Source: Phanerodontia chrysosporium
Lineage: Eukaryota; Basidiomycota; Agaricomycetes; Polyporales; Phanerochaetaceae
NCBI GenBank assembly: GCA_001910725.1
Contig: MJGA01000002.1
Location: 930,001-994,000 of the forward strand
DNA length: 64,000 nt
Direction: 5' to 3'
The stretch's first letter is position 1. Each line of letters opens with the position of its first letter. Of the stretch, positions 48,962-60,133 are shown one piece after another. A program made the translations under genes and the position numbers. Under the pieces are notes generated by a model. The model was not told the DNA's origin and ran no database searches. It worked only from the letters and a program-made list of their open reading frames with translations.

Positions 48962-50769
48962 CTAAGGGGTGCGCACCGGCCCCTTGGGGAAGTGGAAGGC
49001 CCCGGAAGACGCCTGGCTCGACCGTGCTGGCTGGTTCGCCGACGGGGATGCAAGCTGTTGTCCCGGCTGACCAAGGACGCGTTCGCAGGCTGGGCAACGA
49101 ACTTGTGTGGCGGGCCGGACGGCGGCCGGCTCTGTTGAGGCACACTCTACTCTGCTGCTGCGCTTGCTGCTGTTGTGGTTGCGGCACTGGCGCAGGAGCG
49201 GGAGCTGGAGGCTGCTGCCCACCTAGCACACTTGGCAGCTCCCCGTAGTCGCTCTGCGTGCAATTCAGCAGGTCATACTCGTCAGGCTCGCCATAGTCTA
49301 TCGGACGCCCGATGTCTGCAGCTGCCTCGCCCAGGTCAAGCGACGCATAGAACGCGTCGTCCTCCGAATGCAGGCCGAAAGACTCGTCGTCATCGTCAGC
49401 AGCTGCATTTGATTGCGCCACCGAAGGTCTGGATTGAGGAGGCGCAGCAGCAGATGGTCCCGCGACGGAGGGCTGCGGTGCAGGCGCGAAGCTGACACGC
49501 CTCTCAGAAGCCGGAACAGACGTCGAAGAGGCGGCCGCCTGAGGTGGGTGCTTTGGCTCGTATATTATCCTCGATGTCGGCTTTTGCTGTTGTTGCGGAG
49601 GTGGATTGATTACGGGATTTTGAGCTGTTTGGTTGACAGACGGCTTCGCGCAGACGTTGACGCGTTCGTCGCGGCATGACTATCAACGGTCGGGACGATG
49701 TTGCTCTTTGCAGAGTTTTCCGAACGCGCTGTCCCGCCAAAGGGGCTCTTGGATGTGGCGGAGGGGCATTGACTGGGCAGCAGACTGGTTTGTCGACACC
49801 GAAGGGTTGTTCGCACTTGCAGGGGCAGGCACTGGAGCAGAAGTACTAGTAGCCGGCCCCGAAGGCGCAGCAGTATTCTTGTTTGGGTCAAATTCCGGAC
49901 GTCTGTGCAGCTCACTAGGGTCGAACTTGGGCTGTTCGTCGGGTTCAGGCCGAGCGCAGCTGACAGTGAGGGAAATTCATGTATATATGCTATGCAACTT
50001 ACGGGCGTAACCTTGATTTTTGTCACCTCCTGGGTATACTGCTTGTCGTACAGACAATTGCCCAGCAAATTTCCAAAGTTTCGCAAGGCTCGCTTCACAC
50101 CGTCCGTCACAGCTTCTTTCTTGCACTGCAGTGGCACAAAGTAAGTCAGTACTACTGCTCACAGAGTGGGAGGTACAAGGCATTCGAATACCTGCGCTCC
50201 CGACAGATCACGCACCTTATCCAGAGCAGCACCCTTGCTCTTCCCATTCTCCAACATGCCATAGCCAATATCCTCATGAAACACACCGTCCCGCAGCGTC
50301 ACGCGCACAATAGCCGTCACGCCGACGTTGTACCGCTGGCTCTGCTCGTTGCAGTCAAAGTAGTCCGTCGTGAGGCTGACGATGCTCGAGCTCCAGCCGT
50401 TGAAGCCAAAGACCTCGTTCGCGAGGTTGATGATCTTCCAGCCCTCGGCGTACGTGAGCTTCGGCCCGCCGCCGGGGCCCGGCCGCTGCGAGATGTACTC
50501 GGGCCCGAGCTTCTTGTTCAGCTTCGCCTGCAGCGTCGCGATCTGCCGCGCCGTCGCCTCCGAGATGTCCTGGAACGCGGGCGCAGCCTGAGGGCCGGGC
50601 GGTGGCGCGATCGGCGCGCCGAAGCTGCCGTGCATCTGCGGCGCAAAAGACATCCCGCCGTGCACTGCGAGTTGGGGCTCGCGGTCGCGGGCTGGTTGAA
50701 GGGGCTGCGGGACTGTTGCTGCGCGGTGAGAAAGGAGTCGATGAGGTGCCCGCTGAAAGCGCCTGCCAT
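48962..50769 (-). CDS. RAD52: DNA repair and recombination protein Rad52
   Basis: The conserved annealing domain is clear: '[20 protein letters not shown]', '[20 protein letters not shown]', '[20 protein letters not shown]', '[20 protein letters not shown]', '[20 protein letters not shown]', '[17 protein letters not shown]' and, after an intron (donor side ends at 50216), '[20 protein letters not shown]' + '[19 protein letters not shown]'. Rad52 loads Rad51 and anneals single strands. N-terminal start 50769 gives '[20 protein letters not shown]', joined to the domain only if one base is added in GGGG at 50674-50677. The C-terminal low-complexity region (49,000-49,900) switches frame several times; protein-like pieces are '[20 protein letters not shown]', '[18 protein letters not shown]', '[18 protein letters not shown]' and '[14 protein letters not shown]' ending at 48962. 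Gene body is sure; the C-terminus needs resequencing. Confidence 0.85.
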
Positions 50770-51503
50770 GCACTGTGCGAGCGAGACAGAAAGCAACTCT
50801 GTTGGTGGCTTGTGTGGAAGGAGGGTAAGGCCGAGCGTGGGTGGCCTTATATGCACGAGGTAGGTGGCAGGAGGAAAGAGGCGACCGTATTCGCGAGGCG
50901 CGAGAGAATTGCCTCCGGCCCCGCAAACAATGATCCAAACAAGGTGCGCCGCGTCGAGTCACGAGACCTCATTTGGCAAGCGTGGGAGGGAGGACACGAC
51001 GCGCGAGTCGACATGTGTCACCGCAACGCAAACGAGCCAAACGTTCTCATGATCTGTGCCGTGCTGTGCTCAGGGGAAGATGACTCGGATAACGACCACG
51101 CAGGTTCTCAAACAAGTACGTTCGCACTGATGCTAGACCGAGTGCGTATTTAATCGGGCTTCAACCTCCTGTTGAGTCCGCAAACTTGAATACCAGACTC
51201 GTGGTGAGTGAGATCTGACGTGCCAACTTTCGGACAGACATTGCAAGCCGTCGAAGGACATGTATATTACACTGCTCGACATAGTTCGACAACATAATGA
51301 TCCACGAAACCGTCTCATGTCGTTCCAGACGTGTCGAGTCACCAAAATAATAGAGGCGGGCTGCTTTGGGACGCGCGCAGCATAGGTGAGTAACTCAGTT
51401 ACTCAAGTGGAAGGATGGAAGACGTGAAACAAGACAACGAGCGCAACATTGACCGAGAGCAATACGACAACATCGAGTCAGAACCACCGAGGGTATGGCG
51501 ATT
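50770..51503. other. Intergenic region with RAD52 promoter
   Basis: Roughly 730 bases between two minus-strand genes. It contains the RAD52 promoter (TATA-like element at 50845-50854) and the terminator of the upstream seven-helix gene. No gene seen. Confidence 0.5.
50845..50854 (-). promoter_or_regulatory. TATA-like element of RAD52
   Basis: GCATATAAGG on the minus strand, 76 bases before the proposed start at 50769. The distance supports that start over an internal Met. Confidence 0.45.
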
Positions 51504-53128
51504 TTATGCAGCAGTGTAATATTCAGCGTTCGCGCGCTTGAAGAAGTCGGCATTAGCCTCGTCAGTTCCATCGTGTAGTGTCCCGTGCAGCGTGTCAGGT
51601 GAACAGGTCTTGATGGTAGGATCGTCCTCCGCAACTGTTGCGAAGGTCTCCATCTGCGAAGCATGACATTACTACCAGCGAATCCTTACACGGCCTCATG
51701 AACGTACTTGAACATGAACACCACCCAACTTCTTCTCGCTGACGGAGAAGCTGGGACCACTGCGGCTGCCGCGGTTACGATTAAACGCTAACGTTGACCC
51801 CGATGTAGAGCTGTTAACGGTATAAGACACTAATCATGACAGTGGAATAAGCACAGGTCGGAACTGACTTGAACATTTCGGCTCCCTGTGAGGTGTAGTT
51901 GGTCAATCTCCTAACAGCTCGGCAGGCGACAATCTAGTGGGGAGGGCCTCAGCAATACTCAAAATAACGACGAGGGGAGTCTTACTGTCGAGGCAATGGC
52001 AGCGGGTACATTAGCGATGATGGACATGACTGCGTTGAGATTGAGCAGCATAAACACCTGAGATGGCTTCAGTCATCAACGGCTCGGGCACGAATGGGAA
52101 TCTTACCGTCGCGATGAGATTCGCCACAAATGCGATGAAGAAGAAAATGAGGCCGTCGCCAAAAATTAGGTTCACGAGCTTCGATCGTTCGGATCGTCTC
52201 GTGGGCCAAGCGAGTTTCCAGGCCGTCAAGACGAGAACGGTGAGGTCGAAACACATCGAGTAGATGAACGTCGCTGCAAGCATGGTATTGTCCGTATTGG
52301 TAATGGCACAGCCAGCCCCGGGAATCCACTCGGCCTTGATTAGGAGGCCTATATGGAAGGGTGTGAGAGAATGTTTGCAGGGAGAAGGCGATGCTGACCG
52401 TGCAAGAGAAGTGACCAGTGACCCATGATAATGAGGACGAGAACAGCTATGAGGTACTTTGACTGTGACCAGACAGCGATACTTGAGGAGAGTAAGGCTT
52501 CGAACACGTAGGACAAGGTCGAACGACTGACGTGCGGAGCGAAAGGTTGATGCTAGCCAAGCCAATGGCAGCATTACCAAAAACCTGGGCGCCTTCGTTC
52601 AGTACTAGGGAGATTTCTCTGAAGAGCACTAGATACCTGGTTGTATGTATACAATGCCTGACAGTTCACCGGCTCCGTCACGTTTAACGCGATGGCACTG
52701 TCAATTACAAACACGGTTAGTGCAAGCGATGGTCCATAAAACGGGTAGTACATACATTCCAATGAGGGAGAAGAGTAGGAAGTACCGGTTCGCGAAATAG
52801 AATATCTGTATACACCCGTCAGCGATAGGGTATCACCGCAATTATTATATTCAGCTTACCATAGGCCATCGGAACGTTTTGCGGCCGACGACAAAATCCC
52901 AGTCAAAGCTCAATGACGTGACAAATTCCCATCTGTGACGAAATCAGTAGCGAATCTCTATGACTAAAGACGACGCCTACATGTAAAGACCGAGAAGCGT
53001 GTGCATGAGCTTGTCGAAGGCAACTGCACGAAGAGAACTACCGTCAGCGGCGCCCACACCTCCAGCTGCTTGCTGCTGTACTCACGACTATCCTTCACAA
53101 GCTCGGTCTCGGAAAGCCAGTTGACCAT
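51504..53128 (-). CDS. Multi-helix (about seven TM) membrane protein, paralogue A
   Basis: An Agaricomycete membrane family of unknown function. It starts at 53128 with 'MVNWLSETELVKDS', then small exons: 'AFDKLMHTLLGLYIWEFVTS', 'LSFDWDFVVGRKTFRWPM', 'IFYFANRYFLLFSLIG', 'NVTEPVNCQALYTYNQVFGN', 'AAIGLASINLSLRT', 'LIKAEWIPGAGCAITNTDNT', 'MLAATFIYSMCFDLTVLVLT', 'SKLVNLIFGDGLIFFFIAFV', 'VFMLLNLNAVMSIIANVPAA', 'IVACRAVRRLTNYTSQGAEM'. The C-terminus is a Ser/Gly-rich cytosolic tail with 'KKLGGVHVQMETFATVAEDD' and ends at 51504. The hydrophobic pattern fits seven helices with an extracellular Cys pair (VNCQALYTYNQ ... GAGCAITNTDNT). It is not a Ste3 pheromone receptor by sequence. Head-to-head with paralogue B across 2.7 kb. 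Confidence 0.78.
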
Positions 53129-53248
53129 GATCGCGGGCGGTGGGTTCTGAGAAGGGCGGTAGCGGTGAGGAGAACAGGTCGGGAGCGGCGACAGCGAGTG
53201 GGGGAGGACGCAGGCGACCTGTGGCGCGCATGGCCCGGGGGTGGCCCA

Positions 53249-53256
53249 GTATATAT
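53249..53256 (-). promoter_or_regulatory. TATA box of membrane paralogue A
   Basis: A near-palindromic GTATATAT element sits about 122 bases before the ATG at 53128. Confidence 0.45.
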
Positions 53257-55728
53257 GCGCCGGGACATGCTCCTTTTTCGCGAGCCTTCCTCGGACGGTC
53301 GGCCTGGCATGCGCCCGTCAGAACGGGGAGAGGCGCGGGCGGACAGGCGGCACGCATCGTGCCACTCGCGGACGGGAGAGCTGGCTTCGCGCCGGAAGTG
53401 GCATTGGCGTGGCGCGCGGGCACCCCGCAACCTTAATGCGGCTTCTGTCGTCGGTCGCCCCATGTCACCGGTGATCTGCGCGGCGCGGCTTCGCAGAGCT
53501 TCGCCGGCGCGTGCAATATAAAAGCGTCGAGGAAGAGCGGTGGGCGTCCGCACGGCTGTGGGGAAGCACGGCGGAGCCAGGCGCGAAGAGAACGGTGCGC
53601 ACGCTGGCGAGCACGGTCAGCGGGAAGCCGAAGAGTGTTTTCCGGGAGAGTGATCTCCTGGGGTAGAGAAGCTCCGCGCCTGGCCGCTCGTTGGCGTGTG
53701 TGTTGCACAGCGTCGTTTCCGACATGTCATTCGGTCGGTGTGCGGCGTCCGTGGCTGCGAGCGATCCCTGGACAACTTGTACATGAAAGGCCAGGCTAGG
53801 CACATGCCGGCTGGGCCGAACACGGGAGGGCGGAAGATCGCGACGGAGCAAAGTAGTTGCCCAAGGAGCCCGAGGGCGCGCGCCATTCGTCTTCTGGCAC
53901 GACACGAGACACGTCAACGATCCTGAGAATTGGTGGCAGCGACACACACGCACCTTGGGTGAAAGAGCGTCACGGCGTTCTGATGTAAACGGAGAGCGAA
54001 GACGGCCGCCGCGTGGCCTGGCCCCGCAATCGCCTGCTGCCCTTCACGCACATGGCAGTCGGCCTCCCGCCTTCGTACTTCGTATATGCCGAGTCGGGTG
54101 CTGGAAGGCACGACGGGGGTTGCCGTGTGGTTCTTTTCAGCGCGCGAGGCACGTGAGCCCGGTCCGATGTCCAGCAGGCTCAGGACCCCGACGCCAGCCG
54201 GGCCACGATGCGTTTGCCACACAGCGAGCGGGACGCAGGTTTACAACTTCAGAACTACAGAACGCCATCATTCGCAATTTCGATGACACGATGTGCGCGA
54301 CTGCAGCAGCGTATCAGGTGCTCCCCTAGCTTGACCAGCTGAGCGTTGGTCATCGTGCCTTACGATAGTAGCTGCGATGTACGGGCCAATGAGTTGCCTT
54401 TGCGAGTGCGTCTATATTTGCGTGAGTTGATGGGTTGAGATAGATGGAGCGCGTACCTCGAGCGAATGTGCCAGGTCATTGAGGTCATGGAGTTTGCAGC
54501 CGACATGAGACCAGGCATCGTGGGTATATTGACGTCTTTAGCCAGCTGAATCGCCTATTCGGCAGCTCTGGAGGTTATGTCGGGCCAGTCTCGTAGCGTC
54601 GTGGTGATCCCTGAGTATAGGAATGGAACTTTGGAAAGGTCGTAAGATGGAACTCTAAACGGATTGGGCCTGAACTTACCAAAGGCACTGGTCACAAAGT
54701 GTCTACAACGCACGGGTGTACACCGGTGAAGCTTTCGCGCTAGCGTCCGCCAGACAATTAGCTCGGTAGGCACAGCGTTGGCACTGGCAGGGTCAGATGC
54801 GCACCAACTGCCAGGTTCTGTCAATTTGAGTGTCTGAGACAGGGCAGGGGTTGCGCGCGTGTATAGAAACAAGGTGCATTACGCCGTGTCCGGAGGAGGC
54901 CCAAGCCGCTGGGCGCAGTCCTCCGCCTGTGGAGCCTGCAACGTTGTGTTGGCAACTGGTGTGCGGTCGGGGAGCGAGCTAGGGGGTAAACGACGTCCTC
55001 CGCGTCCGCCTGCTCGGCCATCTTGGGAGGCGTGTGCGGCTGGGAGCTTCGCCTGAAACGGGCGGGAGCACCCAAGCGTCTTCGCCGCCTTCCGGGCAGC
55101 GCCTAGCCCGCCGAGGCTATATTCTGCACGGATCCTGTTGATTCGCGGTGGACATCGTTTACGTAGCGGGCCGCGCGGCGGGGTCCTCAGCATTAGCATG
55201 CGCGAGGCGGAGGAGAGGTCGTTTGCAGACGTGACGCCGCGGGCCACGCGACGGCGATCACACGATCACGCGCCGCGCCGCGCGAAAAGGACGAGAGGCG
55301 CTTCGAGAGATGCTGACCATGTCCGCTTTCGGAGGCCGTTGCCAATTGCGATGGCGGGCGAGTGCCTGGCTACTATGCCCTCTGCGGGCTCGTCCCGTCG
55401 CCTGCGCGGGTGCACTCCAGCGCAGCCGCCTCGCGACCACTCGCACTGCGACGTGGCTCCCAGTGCGCACGCGGCGGCCGTTGCACCGTGAGGACGCCTC
55501 GACGGCCACGGCCTGCGCAAAGACACCGAGCGGGGCAGCCTGGCGCGCGTACGCGACGCGGCGCAGGCTTCTTCGCCCCATCAGCCCTGACTTGCGCCAG
55601 CCCGGACGCGCGGACCCAGATCGAGGCGGTGCCGCGCTCCCACATATCTCGATGCGCGCTCTCCGTCTGCGCTCGTGTGTCCGCACCAGGCTATTTCCTG
55701 GCAACCGTGTCATTCGCCTGCGGCGGCG

Positions 55729-55737
55729 TATAAAGGG
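55729..55737 (+). promoter_or_regulatory. TATA box of membrane paralogue B
   Basis: GTATAAAGG lies about 120 bases before the ATG at 55851, the same spacing as in paralogue A. Confidence 0.55.
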
Positions 55738-55850
55738 CGCGGCGGGCGGAGAGAGTCGAACGTTACGCTGCCACGCCCGCGCGCCACGCCCACGCGCTCT
55801 CCCCAGATCCTCCGTGCACCCCGTCTCTACGCGCACCTGTTTGAGCAGCT

Positions 55851-57421
55851 ATGGTGGACTGGCAGTCGCCCGCGGAGCTCGCGCTCGAAGGAGGTGTGTT
55901 TCTGGTGCAATGCTATTGCCAAGGCGTTTGCTGACTCCGCGCGATGCAGCCGCCTTTGCAAAATTCATGCACTCCCTTGCGGGGTTGTACTTGTGAGCCC
56001 AGCCTATCCGTGTTTGGCTAACATATTCACTAACATCCGGAATAGTTGGGAGGTCGCCATGTCTCTCGACTTTGACTGGGCCTTCATCTCCCGAAAGAAG
56101 AAATTCCAATGGCCCTTGGTGCGTCTATGATCGCGCTCGCAAAAAGTGTTGCTAACCTTCTACGCGGGTCAGATATTCTACTTCATGGGCCGCTACTGTC
56201 TTCTATTTGCCTTGATTGGAATGTGAGTGCAAGTCTCGTTTACACCAAGGCTCGCACTGAGCAGCCTACAGTCTTATAGCGTTAGACACCGTAAAGTGGG
56301 TCGCCTCCTAGTCGCTGCCGTCCTCATCTGACAGGTCTGCAGAGAGGTGGATTGCCAGTCACTGTATACCTTCAACCAACTCGTTGGACAATCGTCCATC
56401 GGCTTCGCTAGCGTCAACCTTGCCATCCGCACGTACGTATATTCGCAGTCTCCTTACCATGTCTTCGTTCTCATATTACGCGCAGAATGGCTGTCTGGTC
56501 GCAGAACCGATACGTCGTTATCCCGCTCGTGATCGTCATCCTCGGACACTGGTCGCTCATTCTCCAAGGCACGTCGACGTTCTGCCTTACGCCATGACCC
56601 GCTGACGTCTCTCCAGGCGTGCTACTGAAGGCGACGTGGGTCGAGGGCCAGGGCTGCGTGATCACGCAGACAAACAACACCGTGCTCGCCGCAACATTTA
56701 TCTACGGCATGTGCTTCGACCTCGTCGTGCTCGTGCTCACCGCCTCGAAGCTCGCGTTCCAGCGCGGACAGCGCTCGCAGCTCATGAAGATGCTGTTCCG
56801 CGATGGACTCATCTACTTTGTCATCGCGTGCGTCCAGTCTCCGATCCCGCGAAATATACTAGTCCTGAGCCATTGCGCAGCTTCCTTGCGAACCTGCTCG
56901 CGACGTCGTTCATGTTGCTCAACCTGAACGCCATTATGAGCGTCATCTTCAACGTGCCGTCCGCGGTCGCGTCCACGGTGCGCCCCCCTCTCTCCTCACC
57001 CGCACCATTCATGCTCACGGCGTCGCACAGATCGTCGCGTGCCGCGCCGTGCGCCGACTCAACGAGTGGAAGAACGCGGGCCCCGAAGTCTTGTACGCGC
57101 GTACCTTCTTCTCGTCCGCGTCCTGCTCACGCCCGCACCAGCTCTAGCGGCAACCAGAGCCGCTCGGGCGGCTTCCGCAGCGGCCCGACGATGTCGAACC
57201 GCGCGCCCGGCATACACTACCCAGCGCGCAAGATGTCGGATGGCGTGCACGTGCAGGCGAGTCTTGCGCTTTTTTTGTTGCTGTGGGCGTTCAGGTGGCT
57301 CAACGCGATGCAGATGGAGACGTTTGCGATCGCAGAGGACGGCGCGGTCGCGATTCCGCAAAAGACGTTTGAGTCGAGTGAGGACCCCGAGGCCGCGAGC
57401 GACTACAAGCGGCCGCTATGA
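55851..57421 (+). CDS. Multi-helix (about seven TM) membrane protein, paralogue B
   Basis: Paralogue of the gene at 51.5-53.1 kb with matching exon borders. The start 'MVDWQSPAELALEG' leads to 'AAFAKFMHSLAGLYFWEVAM', 'SLDFDWAFISRKKKFQWPL', 'IFYFMGRYCLLFALIG', 'REVDCQSLYTFNQLVGQSSI', 'GFASVNLAIRT', 'MAVWSQNRYVVIPLVIVILG', 'GVLLKATWVEGQGCVITQTN', 'NTVLAATFIYGMCFDLVVLV', 'MLFRDGLIYFVIAFLANLLA', 'LLNLNAIMSVIFNVPSAVAS', 'IVACRAVRRLNEWKNAGPEV'. The tail 'SGNQSRSGGFRSGP ... RKMSDGVHVQ' + 'METFAIAEDGAVAI' parallels paralogue A (GVHVQMETFA). The conserved Cys pair and NQ/TDNT-like loop are shared. Function unknown; likely a plasma-membrane protein. Codons are more GC-rich than in paralogue A. Confidence 0.8.
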
Positions 57422-57868
57422 CTCCCGCGGCAAAGAGTTTCTTGGATATTTAGGGCGACGCCTAGAGCGAGCTGGCGCACATTCATTGTATATTGTTAAA
57501 GTAATTACGGTCCACCCTCCTATGCTAGTGCTATGAGTACATCTATCTACACATTCTCTTGGGCAAATGACAATCATTCAGTGGCACAATTCTGGTTGGC
57601 TCGAGTCAGCGGCGGTCCCGATAAACCACAGCACCTTCCAAATTTGTGACTGTAGAAGCTGCACGTGACGTGATCGCAGCCTCACCTGACGAGCGTGCCG
57701 CGTCAGGGCGCTTTTCGTCTTGTTCGTCGCGAACCACACAACCTACTCACGCACGCTTATACCACCCGTTCTGTAGCCCCGAGATACTCGCTTCCATATT
57801 AAAGACACAGCAAGAGTATTCAAATTATTTAGACACGACTGCAAGAGTGCCTCAACCATTCCAGTTCC
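57422..57868. other. Intergenic spacer before STN1
   Basis: About 450 bases on the plus strand; terminator of the membrane gene and promoter of STN1. No coding exon seen. Confidence 0.5.
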
Positions 57869-60045
57869 ATGAATGCCGCCAAGAAGTTCCGCCCACGGTC
57901 GCCCCCATCGCAAGACGAGCAGCCCCCTTCCAAGAGGATGCGCGTGTCTCCGCCGGAGCCCTCCGGAGCCGCAGAAGGCGAGGGCCCGCGCCGCTCGCTG
58001 CACACGCACAGCGAGCTCTGGAAGTGGACGCTCACGGCGAGCGCCGTCGCGCCGTGCCGCGTGCAGGACATCTTCGCCCTGCAGGAGTGCTCGGGCGCAA
58101 AAAGTCGTAATTCCGTCAACGCTGCCTTTGTATTCTCTTGGTTTGAGCGTGCTGAACTGACGCGTTGCTGCAGGTGCAGCAGACCCGGACTTCTTCTGGC
58201 TCGGACGCGTGCCCTGCCGCTCGGTCCTCGTCGTCGGCGTTGTCGTTGGCGTGCAGCAGTACGAGCTGCGCACCGTGTACAACCGTGCGTGTTGACGTGT
58301 TGATTCTGCTCGTGGGAAACTCATCGAGATCTATTGTGCAGTGGATGACGGGACGGGCGTGATCGAGTGTAATCTTCGGCACAACCTCGTCCAGCCGCCG
58401 CGCAGCCCGCAGAAGCGGGTGTCGCAGGCGATGGCCAAGTACTACCCGCCCCGGGCGCCGGCAGCTGGGAGCAGTAGGGGTCCGCCAGAGCCTCCGAAGC
58501 CTGTGGCGTCCGTCGGCGACATTGTGCGTGTCGTAGGGCGCGTGCTCAACCGGCATTCGACCCGGATTGTCAATGCGGAGACGATCGGTGAGCCTCTGTT
58601 CTGGATTGGATTGGCGCGTACGCTGAGGCTGGCAGCAGTGTTATGCAAGAACCCGACTGAGGAGCCCCTCCACTGGCTCGCAGTAGCAGAGCTGCACAAG
58701 TCGTGGTACCATCCCCCTAATCCAGAGCTTTTTGTGATACCCCAATCAAAGCCGCAGTCCCCTAAAGCGACACCTGCCGTGTCTGAGGCGTCGTCGGCGC
58801 CAAGCAGTCCAGCGAAGGCAAGCGTGGCTAGCAGCGCTCCGTCCACGCCCTCCAGTGCTGCCACGAGTATAATTCCTCTGGTATGTCACACGTGTTGCCT
58901 GTGAATGCTCGAGGTACTGACTGTATGCACGTAATAAGTCACCCCCAAGATTGCGTCATCCCTCTCGTCTGCACTCACGCGACCTCACTGCGAACACCTT
59001 CCGAATCTATGTCAAACATTACATGGACAATGCTCCTCGAGAAACCCCACAAAGGCGACAGCCATCTTCCACCCCTCAAGCACGATCAACTGATGACGAT
59101 GACGAGGAAGACGAGTTTGAGAGGCTGAGAGCTTGGCTGGAAAGTGGGCCTGAGACACCCACCAAAGCACCATGGAAAGCATACGCGAGCCCTGGGTTGT
59201 CCGTGCCAACACCAAAACCAAGCAGACCGCAGCCTGATCCCGAGCAGACGCCTCGCGCGAGATCCGCTGCGCCTCAAGACGCATTACAGGGCTACACACT
59301 CTCGCACCTTCGGCGCGTTCCCGAGCTGGCACTGCTGGCACGACGCGTCGTAGACGCCGAGGCAAAGCGACGCGCGCGCGACGAGCGCAAGAAGGAGCAG
59401 GAGCAGTCCCAAACGCGCGCAGGCAAGCACGCCGCGTCCCCGGCCAAGTCGTACCACACGAGCGCGGCGAGCGTGCACGCGAGCCTCGCGTCCGCGAAGC
59501 CGGGCGAGCCGCGCGCCGCGAAGGTGAAGCGCCTCTTCCGCTTCGCCGTCCGCCAGCTGTACGACGAGGGCAGCATCGTGCTGTGGGACGGCGCCGTGTG
59601 CGCGCTCCCGCTCGCGCCGCTCCCTGCGCTGGCGTTCCGCTCGTCGGCGGCGGGCGGCTCGCAGAAGGAGAATCGGCTGTGGCGCGTCAAGGACAGCCAG
59701 GCGAGCAGCGCTTCGCAGGAGGCTCTGGACGATGGCGGCGAGCTGAGCGATCCGTCTGAGGACGAGGACGCGTATGTCCCGCTCACGTCGGAGTACCTCT
59801 GCGAAATCGTGGAGAGGGCTATCAAGGAGATCCTGGAGAAGCCTGTGAGCAGGCGCGAGGGTGGCTACAAGATGATGGGGCAGCCTCCTGGGCCGACCCC
59901 GGAAGAGATTACGAGCCACCTGCATCGCCGCGATGAGCGCTGGGCTTGTGTCGGAAGCTGGGCAGTCAAGGATGCTCTGAATTGGGGCAAAGAACGAGGC
60001 CGAGTATGGTGCATAGGGGATGACAGATGGGAGTTGTGTGGCTGA
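57869..60045 (+). CDS. STN1: CST complex subunit Stn1-like (telomere capping)
   Basis: The start at 57869 gives a disordered N-terminus (MNAAKKFRPRSPPSQDEQPP) with a basic KRMRV stretch, then an OB-fold: 'ELWKWTLTASAVAPCRVQDI', 'ADPDFFWLGRVPCRSVLVVG', 'QQYELRTVYNLDDGTGVIEC', 'VASVGDIVRVVGRVLNRHST' and 'EEPLHWLAVAELHKSWY'. A later part reads 'HSRDLTANTFRIYVKHYMDN', a charged linker, then helical/winged-helix-like segments ('LSHLRRVPELALLARRVVDA', 'VKRLFRFAVRQLYDEGSIVL', 'YVPLTSEYLCEIVERAIKEI') ending 'WCIGDDRWELCG'. Stn1 with Ten1 binds single-stranded telomeric DNA and recruits DNA polymerase alpha. Introns by phase include ones starting near 58102 and 58287, one after 'AETI', and one after 'SIIPL' (acceptor AATAAG). 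The C-terminal half is unusually GC-rich. Confidence 0.85.
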
Positions 60046-60133
60046 TCTTCACAAATGTATCTAGTGGCGAGTTTATTTCCTTTACGTGGAATCTGTATAA
60101 CTTAAGTACATCGAGTTCTATTGCTACGACGCT

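Larger units (their letters stand above)
53129..55850. other. Long GC-rich spacer between divergent membrane-protein paralogues
   Basis: 2.7 kb, very GC-rich, with many overlapping open frames on both strands that look like composition artefacts. One minus-strand frame (53465-53725, 86 residues, with a hydrophobic stretch 'FGFPLTVLASVRTVLFAPG') and a TATAAAA on the plus strand at about 53518 are the only hints of an extra transcript. I cannot support a gene. The ends hold the TATA boxes of the flanking genes. Confidence 0.4.

Noticed and set aside
55310..55996. 228-residue plus-strand open frame in the GC-rich spacer
   Set aside because: It has Arg/Ala-rich low-complexity content, overlaps the true first exons of paralogue B in another frame, and is matched by equally long frames on the other strand. 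This is a composition artefact.
51504..57421. Mating-type B locus with pheromone receptors
   Set aside because: The proteins have about seven hydrophobic helices but no Ste3 motifs, and no CaaX pheromone precursor gene was seen nearby.
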